A DNA stretch of 64,000 bases from Pseudomonas agarici (GTDB taxonomy: Bacteria > Pseudomonadota > Gammaproteobacteria > Pseudomonadales > Pseudomonadaceae): positions 1-64,000 of the forward strand of contig NZ_FOAR01000031.1 of the NCBI RefSeq assembly GCF_900109755.1. The letters are read 5' to 3'. Made by a program: the position numbers and the translations under genes. The notes under the pieces were generated by a model that ran no database searches, was not told where the DNA came from, and saw nothing but the letters and a program-made list of their open reading frames with translations. Shown piece by piece: positions 17,418 to 27,080 of the stretch. Every line of letters begins with the position of its first letter. Position 1 is the first letter of the stretch.

Positions 17418-18398
17418 ATGCACTCTGTCTACCGCTGGGCACTCCCCGCGCTGTGCCTGTCGTTGATATTACCGTTTGCCGCGCCGGTACTGGCGGCCGA
17501 TCCGGCACCGGCGCAACTTGCCGTCGAAAAACCGCTTGAACGCCCGCCCTTGCCCGAGCGCAGCCAGGAAGACGCGAGCGCGCTGGAACGCCAACTACCA
17601 GCGCAGGAGCAACAACCCCTACAAGCCGCGGGCGACAACTTCCTCGCCTTGTGGAAGCCGGCCAACGCACCGTCCCCCATTGGTGTAGTGATCATCATCC
17701 CTGGCACCGGCGAAACCGCCGACTGGCCTCAGGTAATCGGACCGTTGCGGCGCAAGCTGCCGGACGCCCGCTGGAGCAGCCTGAGCCTGACACTCCCTGA
17801 CCTGCAAAGCGACGCCAGCCTGCCACGGGTAGTCGCGGCGCCGCAGCCCACAGAGCTTGCCTCCACCAACAGCAAGGACGGCAGCACCACCGCCCACCCC
17901 ATCGAACAGGCAGCCAGCGCCGGTGCCGATAGCCCCGAGCAACCAGCGGTGGAAAATACCGAAGACCCGCTCAAAGCCGATGCCGAACGGATCTTTGCCC
18001 GACTCGACGCCGCCATTGCCTATGCGCAGTTGCAGAATGCTCGCCGTATCGTTCTGTTGGGACATGGAACAGGCGCCTATTGGACCACCCGCTACCTGAT
18101 CGAGAAAGCCTCACCGGCGGTGCAAAAATCGGTACTGGTGGCAGCGCAAACGCCAGTCAGCGCCAAGCCGGATCTAGGGCAACTGATACCCGGACTGAAG
18201 CTGGCGAGCGCCGACTTCTTCTATCAAGATAACCCGCAGGATCGCAAAAGCGCCTTGCAACGCCTGCAGGCCAGCAAGCGCCAGCAGACCTCCAGCTACA
18301 CTCAAGTGTCGCTGAAGGCACTGCCAGGCGATCCAGGGCAGGAACAATTATTTCGCCGTATTCGCGGATACCTGAATCCTCAGGATGACAGCCAGTAG
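17418..18398 (+). CDS. DUF3530 family secreted alpha/beta-hydrolase-like protein
   Basis: 326-residue protein with a clear signal peptide (hydrophobic stretch about residues 8-25, cleavage near VLAADPA). A proline/alanine-rich, glutamine-rich segment follows, then an alpha/beta-hydrolase-like core (VVIIIPGTGETADWPQVIGPL near residue 95; LLGHGTGAYWT near 216, where the nucleophile elbow is G-H-G-T-G rather than G-x-S-x-G). The missing serine at the elbow suggests a non-canonical or inactive hydrolase. Function unknown. Confidence 0.75.
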   Translation: MHSVYRWALPALCLSLILPFAAPVLAADPAPAQLAVEKPLERPPLPERSQEDASALERQLPAQEQQPLQAAGDNFLALWKPANAPSPIGVVIIIPGTGETADWPQVIGPLRRKLPDARWSSLSLTLPDLQSDASLPRVVAAPQPTELASTNSKDGSTTAHPIEQAASAGADSPEQPAVENTEDPLKADAERIFARLDAAIAYAQLQNARRIVLLGHGTGAYWTTRYLIEKASPAVQKSVLVAAQTPVSAKPDLGQLIPGLKLASADFFYQDNPQDRKSALQRLQASKRQQTSSYTQVSLKALPGDPGQEQLFRRIRGYLNPQDDSQ

Positions 18399-18425
18399 TT
18401 CTCTGGCGGTTCCTGTGGCAGCCCC

Positions 18426-19193
18426 CTAGCGAAAATTCCGGCGCTCGCGGATCAGTGCATACGCCTGGTGCAGTTCACGGGTTTTCTCGGTGGCATCCTG
18501 CACTTGGGCGGGTGTCGCACCACCGCCAGCCACTTTGTCTGGATGATGGCGACTGAGCAAACGCCGATACGCCCGCTTGATCTGTGCCGGTTCGCTGGTG
18601 GGTGCTACCCCCAGGACCCGCAGGGCATCCTGATAGCTGCCGACACCGACCCTCAGTGGCCTGCGAGCAGGCTCGTAGTCGCTGGCCAGGGCCTGGATCT
18701 GTGGCGATGTCCAACCCAGCCATTTGCCCCACAGCAGAATCAGTTCACGCTCCTCCCGCCCGGCCCGGCCATCGGCCCAGACCATTCGCCAACAGGCGCG
18801 CAACACACCTTCCGCCGCATGGGGCTGAGCTTTGACGTGTCGCAGGTAACCACGCAGCCGGTCATGTCCCGACTTGCCGCGATTGAACGAGGCAATCGCT
18901 CGGCGCCGCGCTGCCTCGCCCATGTCCAACTGGCGCATTTCCTGGCGTGCCTGCTGGATATGGCCCTCCACCACTCGCCCATCGCTCTTGGCAAGACGCC
19001 CGAGCAAGACAAACAATAACTCGTCATTGCGCAGCGCCGGCTTTCCGCCCAGGCGCTCGCGCAGATGCGCCAGGCTATGCAACTGCAGGCGCCGATCCAG
19101 CGCCTGCCCGAGTAGTGCGCCCAGCATTGCCCCCGGAATGCTGGCAATGGCAAAGCCCGCTCCGGCTCCAATCAGCGTCCCTGGCCACAGCAT
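18426..19193 (-). CDS. djlA: Co-chaperone DjlA-like J-domain membrane protein
   Basis: 255 residues: a glycine/alanine-rich membrane segment at the N-terminus (residues 5-28), a TerB-like all-helical domain in the middle and a C-terminal J domain with the HPD motif (SRHHPDKVAGGG), which should stimulate DnaK. This arrangement is diagnostic of DjlA. The ATG at 19193 gives the membrane anchor as N-terminus; the longer frame to 19343 overlaps murU. It starts one base after the murU stop, so it is in the amgK-murU-djlA transcript. Confidence 0.9.
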   Translation of the reverse strand: MLWPGTLIGAGAGFAIASIPGAMLGALLGQALDRRLQLHSLAHLRERLGGKPALRNDELLFVLLGRLAKSDGRVVEGHIQQARQEMRQLDMGEAARRRAIASFNRGKSGHDRLRGYLRHVKAQPHAAEGVLRACWRMVWADGRAGREERELILLWGKWLGWTSPQIQALASDYEPARRPLRVGVGSYQDALRVLGVAPTSEPAQIKRAYRRLLSRHHPDKVAGGGATPAQVQDATEKTRELHQAYALIRERRNFR

Positions 19194-19194
19194 A

Positions 19195-19869
19195 TCAGTC
19201 TCTCTCTTCCAGCAATTGCTCGACTTGAGCCAGACGTTCGAGGGTGCCGACATCCACCCAATGCCCCTGCAGATGCTCTCCACTAACCCGACCCTGGGCC
19301 ATGGCCCGGCGCAAAAGTGGCGCCAATTTGAACATTCCCGCAACGCACCCGATAAACAACCTGGGGTCCAACACCGAGATACCGCTGTAGGTCAGCTTGG
19401 TCGCACCCGGCTCACCGTCAAACACCTGACCGTCATTCAACACAAAGTCTCCGCCCGCCGGATGATGCGGCGGATTGTCGACCATCACCAGGTGTGCCAG
19501 TCCGGCCAGCGGACGACGAAGCGTCGAAAAGTCATAGTCGGTCCAGATATCGCCGTTGAGCACCATGAAGGGTTGCTCTCCCAACAACGGCAGAGCCCGG
19601 AAGATGCCACCACCGGTTTCCAGTGGTTCACCTTCCGGCGAATAGACGATACTCAGGCCGTAGCGCGAACCATCGCCGAGGTAGTCTTCGATCTGCTGCC
19701 CCAGCCAGGCGTGATTGATGACAACCTCCTCGAAGCCCGCCGCCGCCAGAGCCCGCAGGTGGTAATCGATCAACGGGACGCCTTTGGCCCGCACCAGCGG
19801 CTTGGGCGTGTGCAAGGTCAACGGGCGCATGCGCTCGCCTTTGCCGGCAGCGAGGATCATCGCCTTCAT
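19195..19869 (-). CDS. murU: N-acetylmuramate alpha-1-phosphate uridylyltransferase
   Basis: 224-residue nucleotidyltransferase beginning MKAMILAAGKGERMRP (GxGxRxxP UTP-binding motif) with PKPLV and LNGDIW motifs. In P. putida and P. aeruginosa MurU makes UDP-MurNAc from MurNAc-1-P, bypassing MurA and giving intrinsic fosfomycin tolerance. It overlaps amgK by 4 bp, the known arrangement of this pair, which supports MurU over a generic sugar-phosphate uridylyltransferase. Confidence 0.92.
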   Translation of the reverse strand: MKAMILAAGKGERMRPLTLHTPKPLVRAKGVPLIDYHLRALAAAGFEEVVINHAWLGQQIEDYLGDGSRYGLSIVYSPEGEPLETGGGIFRALPLLGEQPFMVLNGDIWTDYDFSTLRRPLAGLAHLVMVDNPPHHPAGGDFVLNDGQVFDGEPGATKLTYSGISVLDPRLFIGCVAGMFKLAPLLRRAMAQGRVSGEHLQGHWVDVGTLERLAQVEQLLEERD

Positions 19870-20891
19870 ACAACGGCCTCGGCGGGCAGGCGCAAGCTGG
19901 TCAGCAACTCGCCTAGCTCGGCGAGCTCCGGGCGGCGGGCCAATACCGCTTCGATATAGGCGAAGAAGCGCGGCACATCGGCCAGATAGCGCGGCTTGCC
20001 ATCGCGATGACAGATACGGGCGAAGATCCCGATCACTTTCAAATGACGCTGCACGCCCATCAAGTCACTGGCCCGGCGAAAATCCTCGAAGTCCGGCTGG
20101 ACCGCAATACCCAACTGCCCGGCGCGCTGCCAGTAGTCATGTAACCAGTCCACGACCCGCGCCTCCGGCCAACTGAGGAAGGCGTCTTTGAACAGGCAGG
20201 TGATGTCATAGGTCACCGGGCCATAAACCGCATCCTGGAAATCCAGCACGCCCGGATTAGCCTCGCTCAACATCAGGTTGCGGGGCATGTAGTCGCGGTG
20301 CACCAGCACTTTCGGCTGCGCCAGTGCGCTGTCGATCAACAGGGCGCTGACCCGTTGCCAACGCTCGAGTTGCATCGGGCTGAAGCCAATGCCCAGCTCA
20401 CGTCCCACGTACCATTCGGGAAAGAGTTCCAACTCGCGACGCAGCAGCGCGACATCGTAGCTCGGCAACCCGGCGTCCATCGGCAGTTGTTGAAGAGCCA
20501 GCAAGGCGTCGATTGCAGCAGAGAACAAAGCATCGGCGTTTTCGGCGTCCATCACGTCCAGATAAGTCTGGTTGCCCAGGTCGCTGAGCAAAAGAAATCC
20601 GTTTTGCAGATCCTGCGCATGAATTTTTGGCACGTTGATACCGGATCTCGCCAGCAAATGGGCGATATCCACGAAGGCTTTGCAGTTTTCCTGGGGAGGG
20701 GCGGCGTCCATCACGATCAGGCTGCGACCCTCGCCTTGCCAACGAAAATACCGGCGGAAACTCGCGTCGCTGCTGGCCGCAGTCAATGTGGCGGTGGGCA
20801 CGCTGCCCCAGCCTTCGGCCAGGAACAGCGTCGCCAACTGCTTATCCAGCCAAACTTTCAGGTGTTGCAAGCGTAGATCTTGGTCGGGCAT
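19866..20891 (-). CDS. amgK: N-acetylmuramate/N-acetylglucosamine kinase
   Basis: 341-residue aminoglycoside-phosphotransferase-fold kinase that phosphorylates MurNAc at C1. Brenner-type motif VHRDYMPRNLML (catalytic Asp) and the following LDFQDAVYGP metal motif are intact. With murU it forms the anabolic recycling branch. First gene of the minus-strand amgK-murU-djlA run and divergent from lptD (131 bp between starts). Confidence 0.93.
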   Translation of the reverse strand: MPDQDLRLQHLKVWLDKQLATLFLAEGWGSVPTATLTAASSDASFRRYFRWQGEGRSLIVMDAAPPQENCKAFVDIAHLLARSGINVPKIHAQDLQNGFLLLSDLGNQTYLDVMDAENADALFSAAIDALLALQQLPMDAGLPSYDVALLRRELELFPEWYVGRELGIGFSPMQLERWQRVSALLIDSALAQPKVLVHRDYMPRNLMLSEANPGVLDFQDAVYGPVTYDITCLFKDAFLSWPEARVVDWLHDYWQRAGQLGIAVQPDFEDFRRASDLMGVQRHLKVIGIFARICHRDGKPRYLADVPRFFAYIEAVLARRPELAELGELLTSLRLPAEAVV

Positions 20892-21022
20892 TACAAGGGT
20901 CTCCGACGGCGCTAGCCGTCACGCGGGTCATGCTTTATTATCCAGCATCTTTTTCAAACCATCGATAGGCGTGCGGCCCTTTACCGCGGGCAGATGGCAC
21001 GCAGGAAGCCCGGACTAATAAG

Positions 21023-23854
21023 ATGGCATTGAAATCCCCCGCGTTTCGTAGAAAGTTTCCGTTGCTGGTCACCGGCGGTTTGCTGGCCCTGCAACCTTTA
21101 GCCACTTCGTTTGTAGTCGCCGCTGAACAGTACGACTGTTCCGCCTCCGCCTCCGCCTCCGGCGCCTGGAGCTGCGCGCCCAAGGCGACTACCGTCCAGT
21201 TGCCACCGCGCCCCATGCATGAAGCAGGCTCGGTCGGCGGCAGCACCGAGGCCACGGCTCAAAGCGGTTCCGGCGGCGACTCCGCGCCAGCCACCAAACT
21301 GGTCACCGAAGCCGAGGGCCGCGGCCTGAAATCGCGCAGTGCCGACTACAGTCACCTCGATTGGGTTCCACGCGAGAAGCTGACACCTGCGCAGCTAGCC
21401 GAAACCGGTCCTTATTGCTCGGGTTCTTATATCGAACCGATTCGTCCCGGCATGAATGACAAGACGAGCAAAAGTGACTCGCCGACCTTTATCGGCGCCA
21501 AGGTTTCCCGTTACGAGCAGGACCAGCAGCTCGCCAGCCTGGCCGGCGACGTGGTCATGCGCCAGGGCAGCATGCAGGTCGAGGCCGATGAAGCGAGCCT
21601 GTACCAGGCGGAGAACCGTGGCGAACTGAATGGCAACGTGCGTGTGCGCGACAACGGTGCGCTGCTGGTCGGCGATCACGCCGACGTGCAGTTGGACACC
21701 GGCGAAGCCAAGGTCGACAACGCCGAATACGTGCTGCACAAATCACGTATCCGTGGCAGCGCGCTCTATGCCAAACGTGCCGAAAACGCGATCATCCGCC
21801 TCAAGGACGGTACGTACACCACCTGCGAACCGAACAGCAACGCCTGGCAGCTCAAGGGCAACAACATCACCTTGAACCCGGCCACCGGTTTCGGCACCGC
21901 GACCAACGTGACACTGCGGGTCAAGGACATTCCGATCCTGTATACGCCGTACATCTACTTCCCGATCGACGATCGTCGCCAATCCGGCTTCCTGCCGCCG
22001 AGCTTCAGTTCGGGCGGCGATACCGGCTTTACGCTGGTCACGCCATACTATTTCAACCTGGCGCCGAACTACGATGCCACGTTGTACCCACGCTACATGA
22101 CCAAGCGCGGCTTGTTGATGGAGGGCGAATTCCGCTACCTGACCAAGTCCAGCGAAGGCCAGTTCGGTGGCGCGTACCTGAACGACGAGAATAACGATCG
22201 TTCCAAGCAGACCGACTCCAAAAAAACCCGCTACATGCTCAACTGGCAGCACAAGGGCGGCCTGGATTCGCGTGTACTGACCGAGGTGGACTACACCAAG
22301 ATCAGCGACCCTTACTACTTCCAGGACCTGCAGAGCGATCAGATAGGGGTCGAGAGCTCCAACTCCTACGTCAACCAGCAGGGTGCCGTCAGCTACCGTG
22401 GCGACGACTACACCGCACGCCTCAACGTACAGGCCTACCAGCTTTCCAGCGTATCGAACATCACGCCTTACAACCGGCTGCCGCAACTCACTCTCAACGG
22501 TGAACTGCCTTATCACCCCGAAGGCCTGAACTTTACCTACGAGACTGAAGCGGTCCGTTTCGAGCGCAGCCTGGAAACCGGCAACTTCTTCGACAAAGAT
22601 GGGGGGCCGTTCGATGGGAGCGGCAACTCCGCAGGTACGCCTCGCCTGGACACCAACGTCGTGGGCCTCGCGCGCGCCAACGGCAATCGTCTGAACCTCA
22701 AGCCGGGTGTCAGCCTGCCGCTCAACTGGACCTATGGCTACATAACGCCATCGCTTAAGTACCAGTACACTCAATATGACCTGGACCTGGGATCCAAGGG
22801 CAAGGATCAACTGGCCAGCAACTTTGGCAACGCTTCGGCTCTTGGCGAAACCTTCAACAGTTCGCAAAACCGCGGCGTACCGATCGCCAGCATCGACAGC
22901 GGCCTGTACTTCGACCGCAGCACCAGCCTGTTTGGCACCCACTATCGCCAAACCCTGGAACCACGCCTGTTCTATCTCTATGTGCCCGAGAAAGACCAGA
23001 AAGACATTCCCGTATTTGACTCTGGCGAATACAGCTTCAACTACGCCTCGTTGTTCCGCGACAACCGCTTCTCCGGCTCGGACCGGGTAGGCGACGAGAA
23101 CAAATTGTCTCTGGGTGTTACCAGCCGCTGGATCGAAGACAATGGCTTCGAGCGCCAGCGCATCAGCATCGGCCAGGCACTGTACTTCAGAGACCGTAAC
23201 GTTCAGTTGCCCGGTGTCGATTACCGCACCCGCGCAGACGCCCAGGCCAATGTCTCCCCCTATGCCCTGGAGTACGGCTACCGCTTCAACCACGACTGGC
23301 GCGCCACAGCCGACTACAACTGGGACCCGGACAGCCACAGTCCGCGTTCGGGCAGCGCGATGTTCCACTACCAGCCTGAAGACAATCCAAACAAAGTCTT
23401 CAACGCCGGTTATCGCTATCGCAACGACCAGGTGATCTACAACCAGAACACCGGTCAATGGCAGTTCGGCGGCGACTACGGCACTCCGGGCACTCCTGGC
23501 TTCGTGAAGGATTACTACAAGATCCAGCAGCACGACTTCTCGGTGATCTGGCCAATCGTGCCGCAGTGGAACGTCATTAGCCGCTGGCAGTACGACTACA
23601 ACCGCAACCGTACTTTGGAAGCCTTCGGCGGGTTCGAGTACGACAACTGCTGCTGGAAACTGCGCCTGATTAACCGTTACTGGGTCAAGTATGACGAATT
23701 CAGTCAAGACGCCCCGCAAAACGAAAAAGGCGACCGTGGCATCTTCCTCCAAATTGTTCTGAAGGGACTCGGTGGCGTTGTTGGCACCAAAGTAGAGAGC
23801 TTCCTCGACAAAGGCATCCAAGGTTATCGTGAACGTGAAGATCAAGCTTTCTGA
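21023..23854 (+). CDS. lptD: LPS-assembly protein LptD
   Basis: Outer-membrane beta-barrel that inserts lipopolysaccharide in the outer leaflet. The 943-residue precursor has a signal peptide ending near VVAAEQY, an OstA/LptA-like beta-jellyroll domain around residues 150-280, and a large barrel with many aromatic-alternating strands. Cysteines expected for inter-domain disulfides are present: an early Cys pair region (YDC, PYCSG) and a Cys-Cys pair near the C-terminus (DNCCWKLR). It heads the conserved run with surA, pdxA and rsmA; the surA start lies inside its last codons. Confidence 0.96.
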   Translation: MALKSPAFRRKFPLLVTGGLLALQPLATSFVVAAEQYDCSASASASGAWSCAPKATTVQLPPRPMHEAGSVGGSTEATAQSGSGGDSAPATKLVTEAEGRGLKSRSADYSHLDWVPREKLTPAQLAETGPYCSGSYIEPIRPGMNDKTSKSDSPTFIGAKVSRYEQDQQLASLAGDVVMRQGSMQVEADEASLYQAENRGELNGNVRVRDNGALLVGDHADVQLDTGEAKVDNAEYVLHKSRIRGSALYAKRAENAIIRLKDGTYTTCEPNSNAWQLKGNNITLNPATGFGTATNVTLRVKDIPILYTPYIYFPIDDRRQSGFLPPSFSSGGDTGFTLVTPYYFNLAPNYDATLYPRYMTKRGLLMEGEFRYLTKSSEGQFGGAYLNDENNDRSKQTDSKKTRYMLNWQHKGGLDSRVLTEVDYTKISDPYYFQDLQSDQIGVESSNSYVNQQGAVSYRGDDYTARLNVQAYQLSSVSNITPYNRLPQLTLNGELPYHPEGLNFTYETEAVRFERSLETGNFFDKDGGPFDGSGNSAGTPRLDTNVVGLARANGNRLNLKPGVSLPLNWTYGYITPSLKYQYTQYDLDLGSKGKDQLASNFGNASALGETFNSSQNRGVPIASIDSGLYFDRSTSLFGTHYRQTLEPRLFYLYVPEKDQKDIPVFDSGEYSFNYASLFRDNRFSGSDRVGDENKLSLGVTSRWIEDNGFERQRISIGQALYFRDRNVQLPGVDYRTRADAQANVSPYALEYGYRFNHDWRATADYNWDPDSHSPRSGSAMFHYQPEDNPNKVFNAGYRYRNDQVIYNQNTGQWQFGGDYGTPGTPGFVKDYYKIQQHDFSVIWPIVPQWNVISRWQYDYNRNRTLEAFGGFEYDNCCWKLRLINRYWVKYDEFSQDAPQNEKGDRGIFLQIVLKGLGGVVGTKVESFLDKGIQGYREREDQAF

Positions 23855-25160
23855 TTGTCTGCGCCCGCTGATGCTGGGCGCGCTGGTCCTGAGTGCGGCG
23901 GTTCACGCCGCCGTGCAACCCCTCGACAACGTCGTGGCGATCGTCGACAACGACGTGATCATGCAGAGCCAACTGGACCAGCGCGTCCATGATGTCCAGC
24001 AGAGCATCGCCAAGCGCGGCGGCGGCGTACCACCGACCAATGTACTGGACCAGCAGGTCCTCGAACGCCTGATCGTCGAAAACCTGCAGTTGCAGATCGG
24101 CGAACGCTCCGGCATTCGCATTTCCGACGAGGAACTGAACCAGGCCATCGGCACCATTGCCCAGCGCAATAACATGTCGGTGGATCAATTCAAGGCCGCG
24201 CTGGCCCACGATGGCCTCTCCTATGAGGACGCACGGGATCAGGTTCGCCGCGAAATGATCATCAGCCGCGTGCGCCAGCGCCGGGTTGCCGAACGAATCC
24301 AGGTTTCCGAGCAGGAAGTGAAAAACTTCCTCGCCTCCGACCTGGGCAAAATGCAGCTCTCCGAAGAGCTGCACCTAGCCAATATCCTCATTCCCACACC
24401 GGACAGCGCCAGCTCGCAGGTTATCCAAGCCGCAGCGGCCCAGGCCCAAGACATCTACCGGCAACTCAAGCAGGGGGCCGACTTTGCCCAGTTGGCGATT
24501 GCCAGGTCCGGCAGCGACAACGCCCTCGAGGGCGGCGACATGGGCTGGCGCAAGCCGGCACAATTGCCACCCCCGTTCGACCACTTGCTGAGCAGCATGC
24601 CAATCGGCGATATCACCGAGCCAGCCCGCACCGCCGGCGGCTTCATCATCCTGAAGGTGCTGGAGAAGCGCGGCGGCGAGACTCAGATGCGCGACGAAGT
24701 GCATGTTCGCCACATCCTGATCAAGCCGAATGCCATTCGCGGCGAAGCCGAGACCCAGGTCCTGGCCGAAAAACTCTACGAGCGCATCCAGAATGGCGAA
24801 GACTTCGCCACTTTGGCCAAGAGCTTCTCGGAGGATCCGGGCTCTGCCCTCAACGGCGGCGACCTGAATTGGATCGATCCGAAGGTGCTGGTTCCGGAAT
24901 TCCAGGAAGTGATGGCAAAGACGCCACAAGGCGTGCTGTCTAAACCGTTCAAGACCCAATACGGCTGGCATGTGCTGGAAGTCCTTGGCCGTCGCGCCAC
25001 CGACGGCACCCTACAGGCACGCGAACAACAAGCCATGACCGTACTGCGTAACCGCAAGTACGACGAAGAGCTGCAAACCTGGCTGCGTCAGATCCGCGAC
25101 GAAGCCTACGTTGAAATCAAGCTCCCTGGCGCGGACCAGGCAGACCAGGCAACCCAGTGA
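23835..25160 (+). CDS. surA: Periplasmic peptidyl-prolyl isomerase and chaperone SurA
   Basis: 441-residue outer-membrane-protein chaperone with a signal peptide (MLGALVLSAAVHA), a SurA N-terminal domain and two parvulin domains (around residues 180-280 and 290-390, each with the HVRHILIK or HLANILIP type start and GGDxxW motif). No ATG is available: the start is GTG at 23835, which gives VKIKLSDCLRP aligned with other Pseudomonas SurA. A GTG at 23829 is the alternative. Either overlaps the lptD 3' end, so translation is probably coupled. Confidence 0.95.
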   Translation: MKIKLSDCLRPLMLGALVLSAAVHAAVQPLDNVVAIVDNDVIMQSQLDQRVHDVQQSIAKRGGGVPPTNVLDQQVLERLIVENLQLQIGERSGIRISDEELNQAIGTIAQRNNMSVDQFKAALAHDGLSYEDARDQVRREMIISRVRQRRVAERIQVSEQEVKNFLASDLGKMQLSEELHLANILIPTPDSASSQVIQAAAAQAQDIYRQLKQGADFAQLAIARSGSDNALEGGDMGWRKPAQLPPPFDHLLSSMPIGDITEPARTAGGFIILKVLEKRGGETQMRDEVHVRHILIKPNAIRGEAETQVLAEKLYERIQNGEDFATLAKSFSEDPGSALNGGDLNWIDPKVLVPEFQEVMAKTPQGVLSKPFKTQYGWHVLEVLGRRATDGTLQAREQQAMTVLRNRKYDEELQTWLRQIRDEAYVEIKLPGADQADQATQ

Positions 25161-26146
25161 AACCCAAGCGTTTTGCGTTGACACCCGGCGAGCCGGCGGG
25201 CATAGGTCCAGACCTTTGCCTGCTGCTGGCCTCGCAACCCCAGCCTCATCCCTTGATTGCCATTACCAGTCGTGAGCTGCTCGCCGAGCGGGCCGCACAA
25301 CTGGGCGTGGTCGTTGACCTACTGTCGGTCGGGCCGCACAACTGGCCCAACCAACCAGCACCGGCGGGCAGCCTGTATGTATGGGATACGCCACTGGCGA
25401 CCCAGGTCGTCGCCGGGAAGCTGGACAAGGCCAATGCGGCCTTTGTGCTAGAGACCCTGACCCGCGCCGGCCAAGGCTGCTTGGACGGCGATTTCGCCGG
25501 CATGATCACCGCCCCGGTTCACAAGGGCGTGATCAACGATTCGGGAATCGCGTTTTCCGGGCACACGGAATTCCTCGCCGACCTGACCCACACCCACCAG
25601 GTGGTCATGATGCTGGCCACCCACGGATTGCGGGTGGCACTGGTCACCACTCACCTGCCCTTGCGTCAGGTAGCGGACGCGATCACCCCGCAGCGCCTGG
25701 AACGCGTCACACGCATCCTGCATACCGATCTCAAGGAAAAATTCGGCATTGCCCAACCGCGCATCCTGGTTTGCGGGCTCAACCCCCATGCCGGCGAAGG
25801 CGGCCATCTGGGCCACGAAGAGATCGACATCATCGAACCCACCCTGGAGCGTCTGCGCAGCGAAGGCATGGACTTGCGTGGCCCGCTGCCTGCCGACACT
25901 CTGTTTACCCCCAAATATCTGGAGCACTACGACGCAGTGCTGGCGATGTACCATGATCAGGGCCTGCCCGTGCTGAAATACCAAGGTTTCGGCGCGGCAG
26001 TCAATGTGACCCTGGGCTTGCCGATCATCCGCACCTCGGTCGACCATGGCACCGCCCTGGATCTGGCCGGCGGCGGCGAAATCGATACCGGCAGCCTGCA
26101 GGTTGCCCTGGAAACCGCCTACCAGATGGCCGAGACCCGTTTATGA
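25157..26146 (+). CDS. pdxA: 4-hydroxythreonine-4-phosphate dehydrogenase
   Basis: 329-residue NAD-dependent enzyme of the DXP-dependent pyridoxal-phosphate pathway. Starts KRFALTPGEPAGIGPDL, with GHTEFLAD (metal-binding His), LNPHAGEGGH, YHDQGLPVLKY and SVDHGTALDLAG all conserved. Overlaps surA and rsmA by 4 bp each. Confidence 0.95.
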   Translation: MKPKRFALTPGEPAGIGPDLCLLLASQPQPHPLIAITSRELLAERAAQLGVVVDLLSVGPHNWPNQPAPAGSLYVWDTPLATQVVAGKLDKANAAFVLETLTRAGQGCLDGDFAGMITAPVHKGVINDSGIAFSGHTEFLADLTHTHQVVMMLATHGLRVALVTTHLPLRQVADAITPQRLERVTRILHTDLKEKFGIAQPRILVCGLNPHAGEGGHLGHEEIDIIEPTLERLRSEGMDLRGPLPADTLFTPKYLEHYDAVLAMYHDQGLPVLKYQGFGAAVNVTLGLPIIRTSVDHGTALDLAGGGEIDTGSLQVALETAYQMAETRL

Positions 26147-26961
26147 GCGAGCATTACCAACACCGGGCGCGCAAGCGTTTCGGGCAGAACTTCCTGCATG
26201 ACGCCGGCGTGATCGACCGCATCCTACGCGCCATTCATGCCAGGCCCGAAGACCGCATGCTAGAGATTGGTCCAGGCCAGGGTGCCTTGACCGAAGGTCT
26301 GTTGGGCAGCGGTGCCCAACTGGATGTGGTCGAGCTGGACAAAGACCTGATCCCGATCCTGAACCAGCAGTTCGCCACCAAGACGAACTTCAACCTGCAT
26401 CAGGGCGACGCGCTGAAATTCGACTTCACCAGCCTGAACGCCGCACCGAACAGCTTGCGGGTGGTTGGCAACCTACCGTACAACATCTCCACGCCGCTGA
26501 TTTTCCACCTGCTGCACAACGCCGGCCTGATCCGCGACATGCACTTCATGCTGCAAAAGGAAGTCGTCGAGCGCTTGGCCGCAGGCCCTGGTGGCGGCGA
26601 CTGGGGGCGCCTGTCGATCATGGTCCAGTATCATTGCCGCGTGGAGCACCTGTTCAATGTCGGTCCCGGTGCGTTCAATCCACCACCGAAAGTCGACTCC
26701 GCGATTGTCCGCCTGGTGCCTCACGCCGTGCTGCCGCACCCGGCCAAGGACCATCGCCTGCTGGAACGAATCGTTCGCGAAGCGTTCAATCAGCGCCGCA
26801 AGACCTTGCGCAACACGCTCAAAGCCCTGCTCAGCAACGCCGAGATCGAAGCTGCCGGTGTCGATGGCAGCCTACGCCCGGAACAATTGGACCTCGCAGC
26901 TTTCGTAAGCCTGGCTGACAAACTCAGCGAACAGTCTGGTAGCGCAACCGTCGCCGGCTGA
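26143..26961 (+). CDS. rsmA: 16S rRNA (A1518/A1519-N6,N6)-dimethyltransferase
   Basis: 272-residue KsgA-type adenine dimethyltransferase; SAM motif LEIGPGQGALTEGLL near residue 42 and catalytic NLPYNIST around residue 112. RKRFGQNFLHD is the family N-terminus. Acts late in small-subunit assembly. Coupled to pdxA by a 4-bp overlap; apaG begins 119 bp downstream, the conserved surA-pdxA-rsmA-apaG-apaH order. Confidence 0.96.
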   Translation: MSEHYQHRARKRFGQNFLHDAGVIDRILRAIHARPEDRMLEIGPGQGALTEGLLGSGAQLDVVELDKDLIPILNQQFATKTNFNLHQGDALKFDFTSLNAAPNSLRVVGNLPYNISTPLIFHLLHNAGLIRDMHFMLQKEVVERLAAGPGGGDWGRLSIMVQYHCRVEHLFNVGPGAFNPPPKVDSAIVRLVPHAVLPHPAKDHRLLERIVREAFNQRRKTLRNTLKALLSNAEIEAAGVDGSLRPEQLDLAAFVSLADKLSEQSGSATVAG

Positions 26962-27080
26962 CACCGCCTCATCGCGCCAGGGTATGCCGCCAGATTCCAT
27001 ATCTGGCCTACTACCCGGCACTTGACCTAGACTGAGCAGCACCAGTCGCATCTTCCGCTTTTGTTTCCAAGGCCTCTCGC

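Noticed and set aside
21743..23845. 700-codon minus-strand frame
   Set aside because: Antisense to lptD; valine/alanine-rich shadow of a beta-barrel gene.
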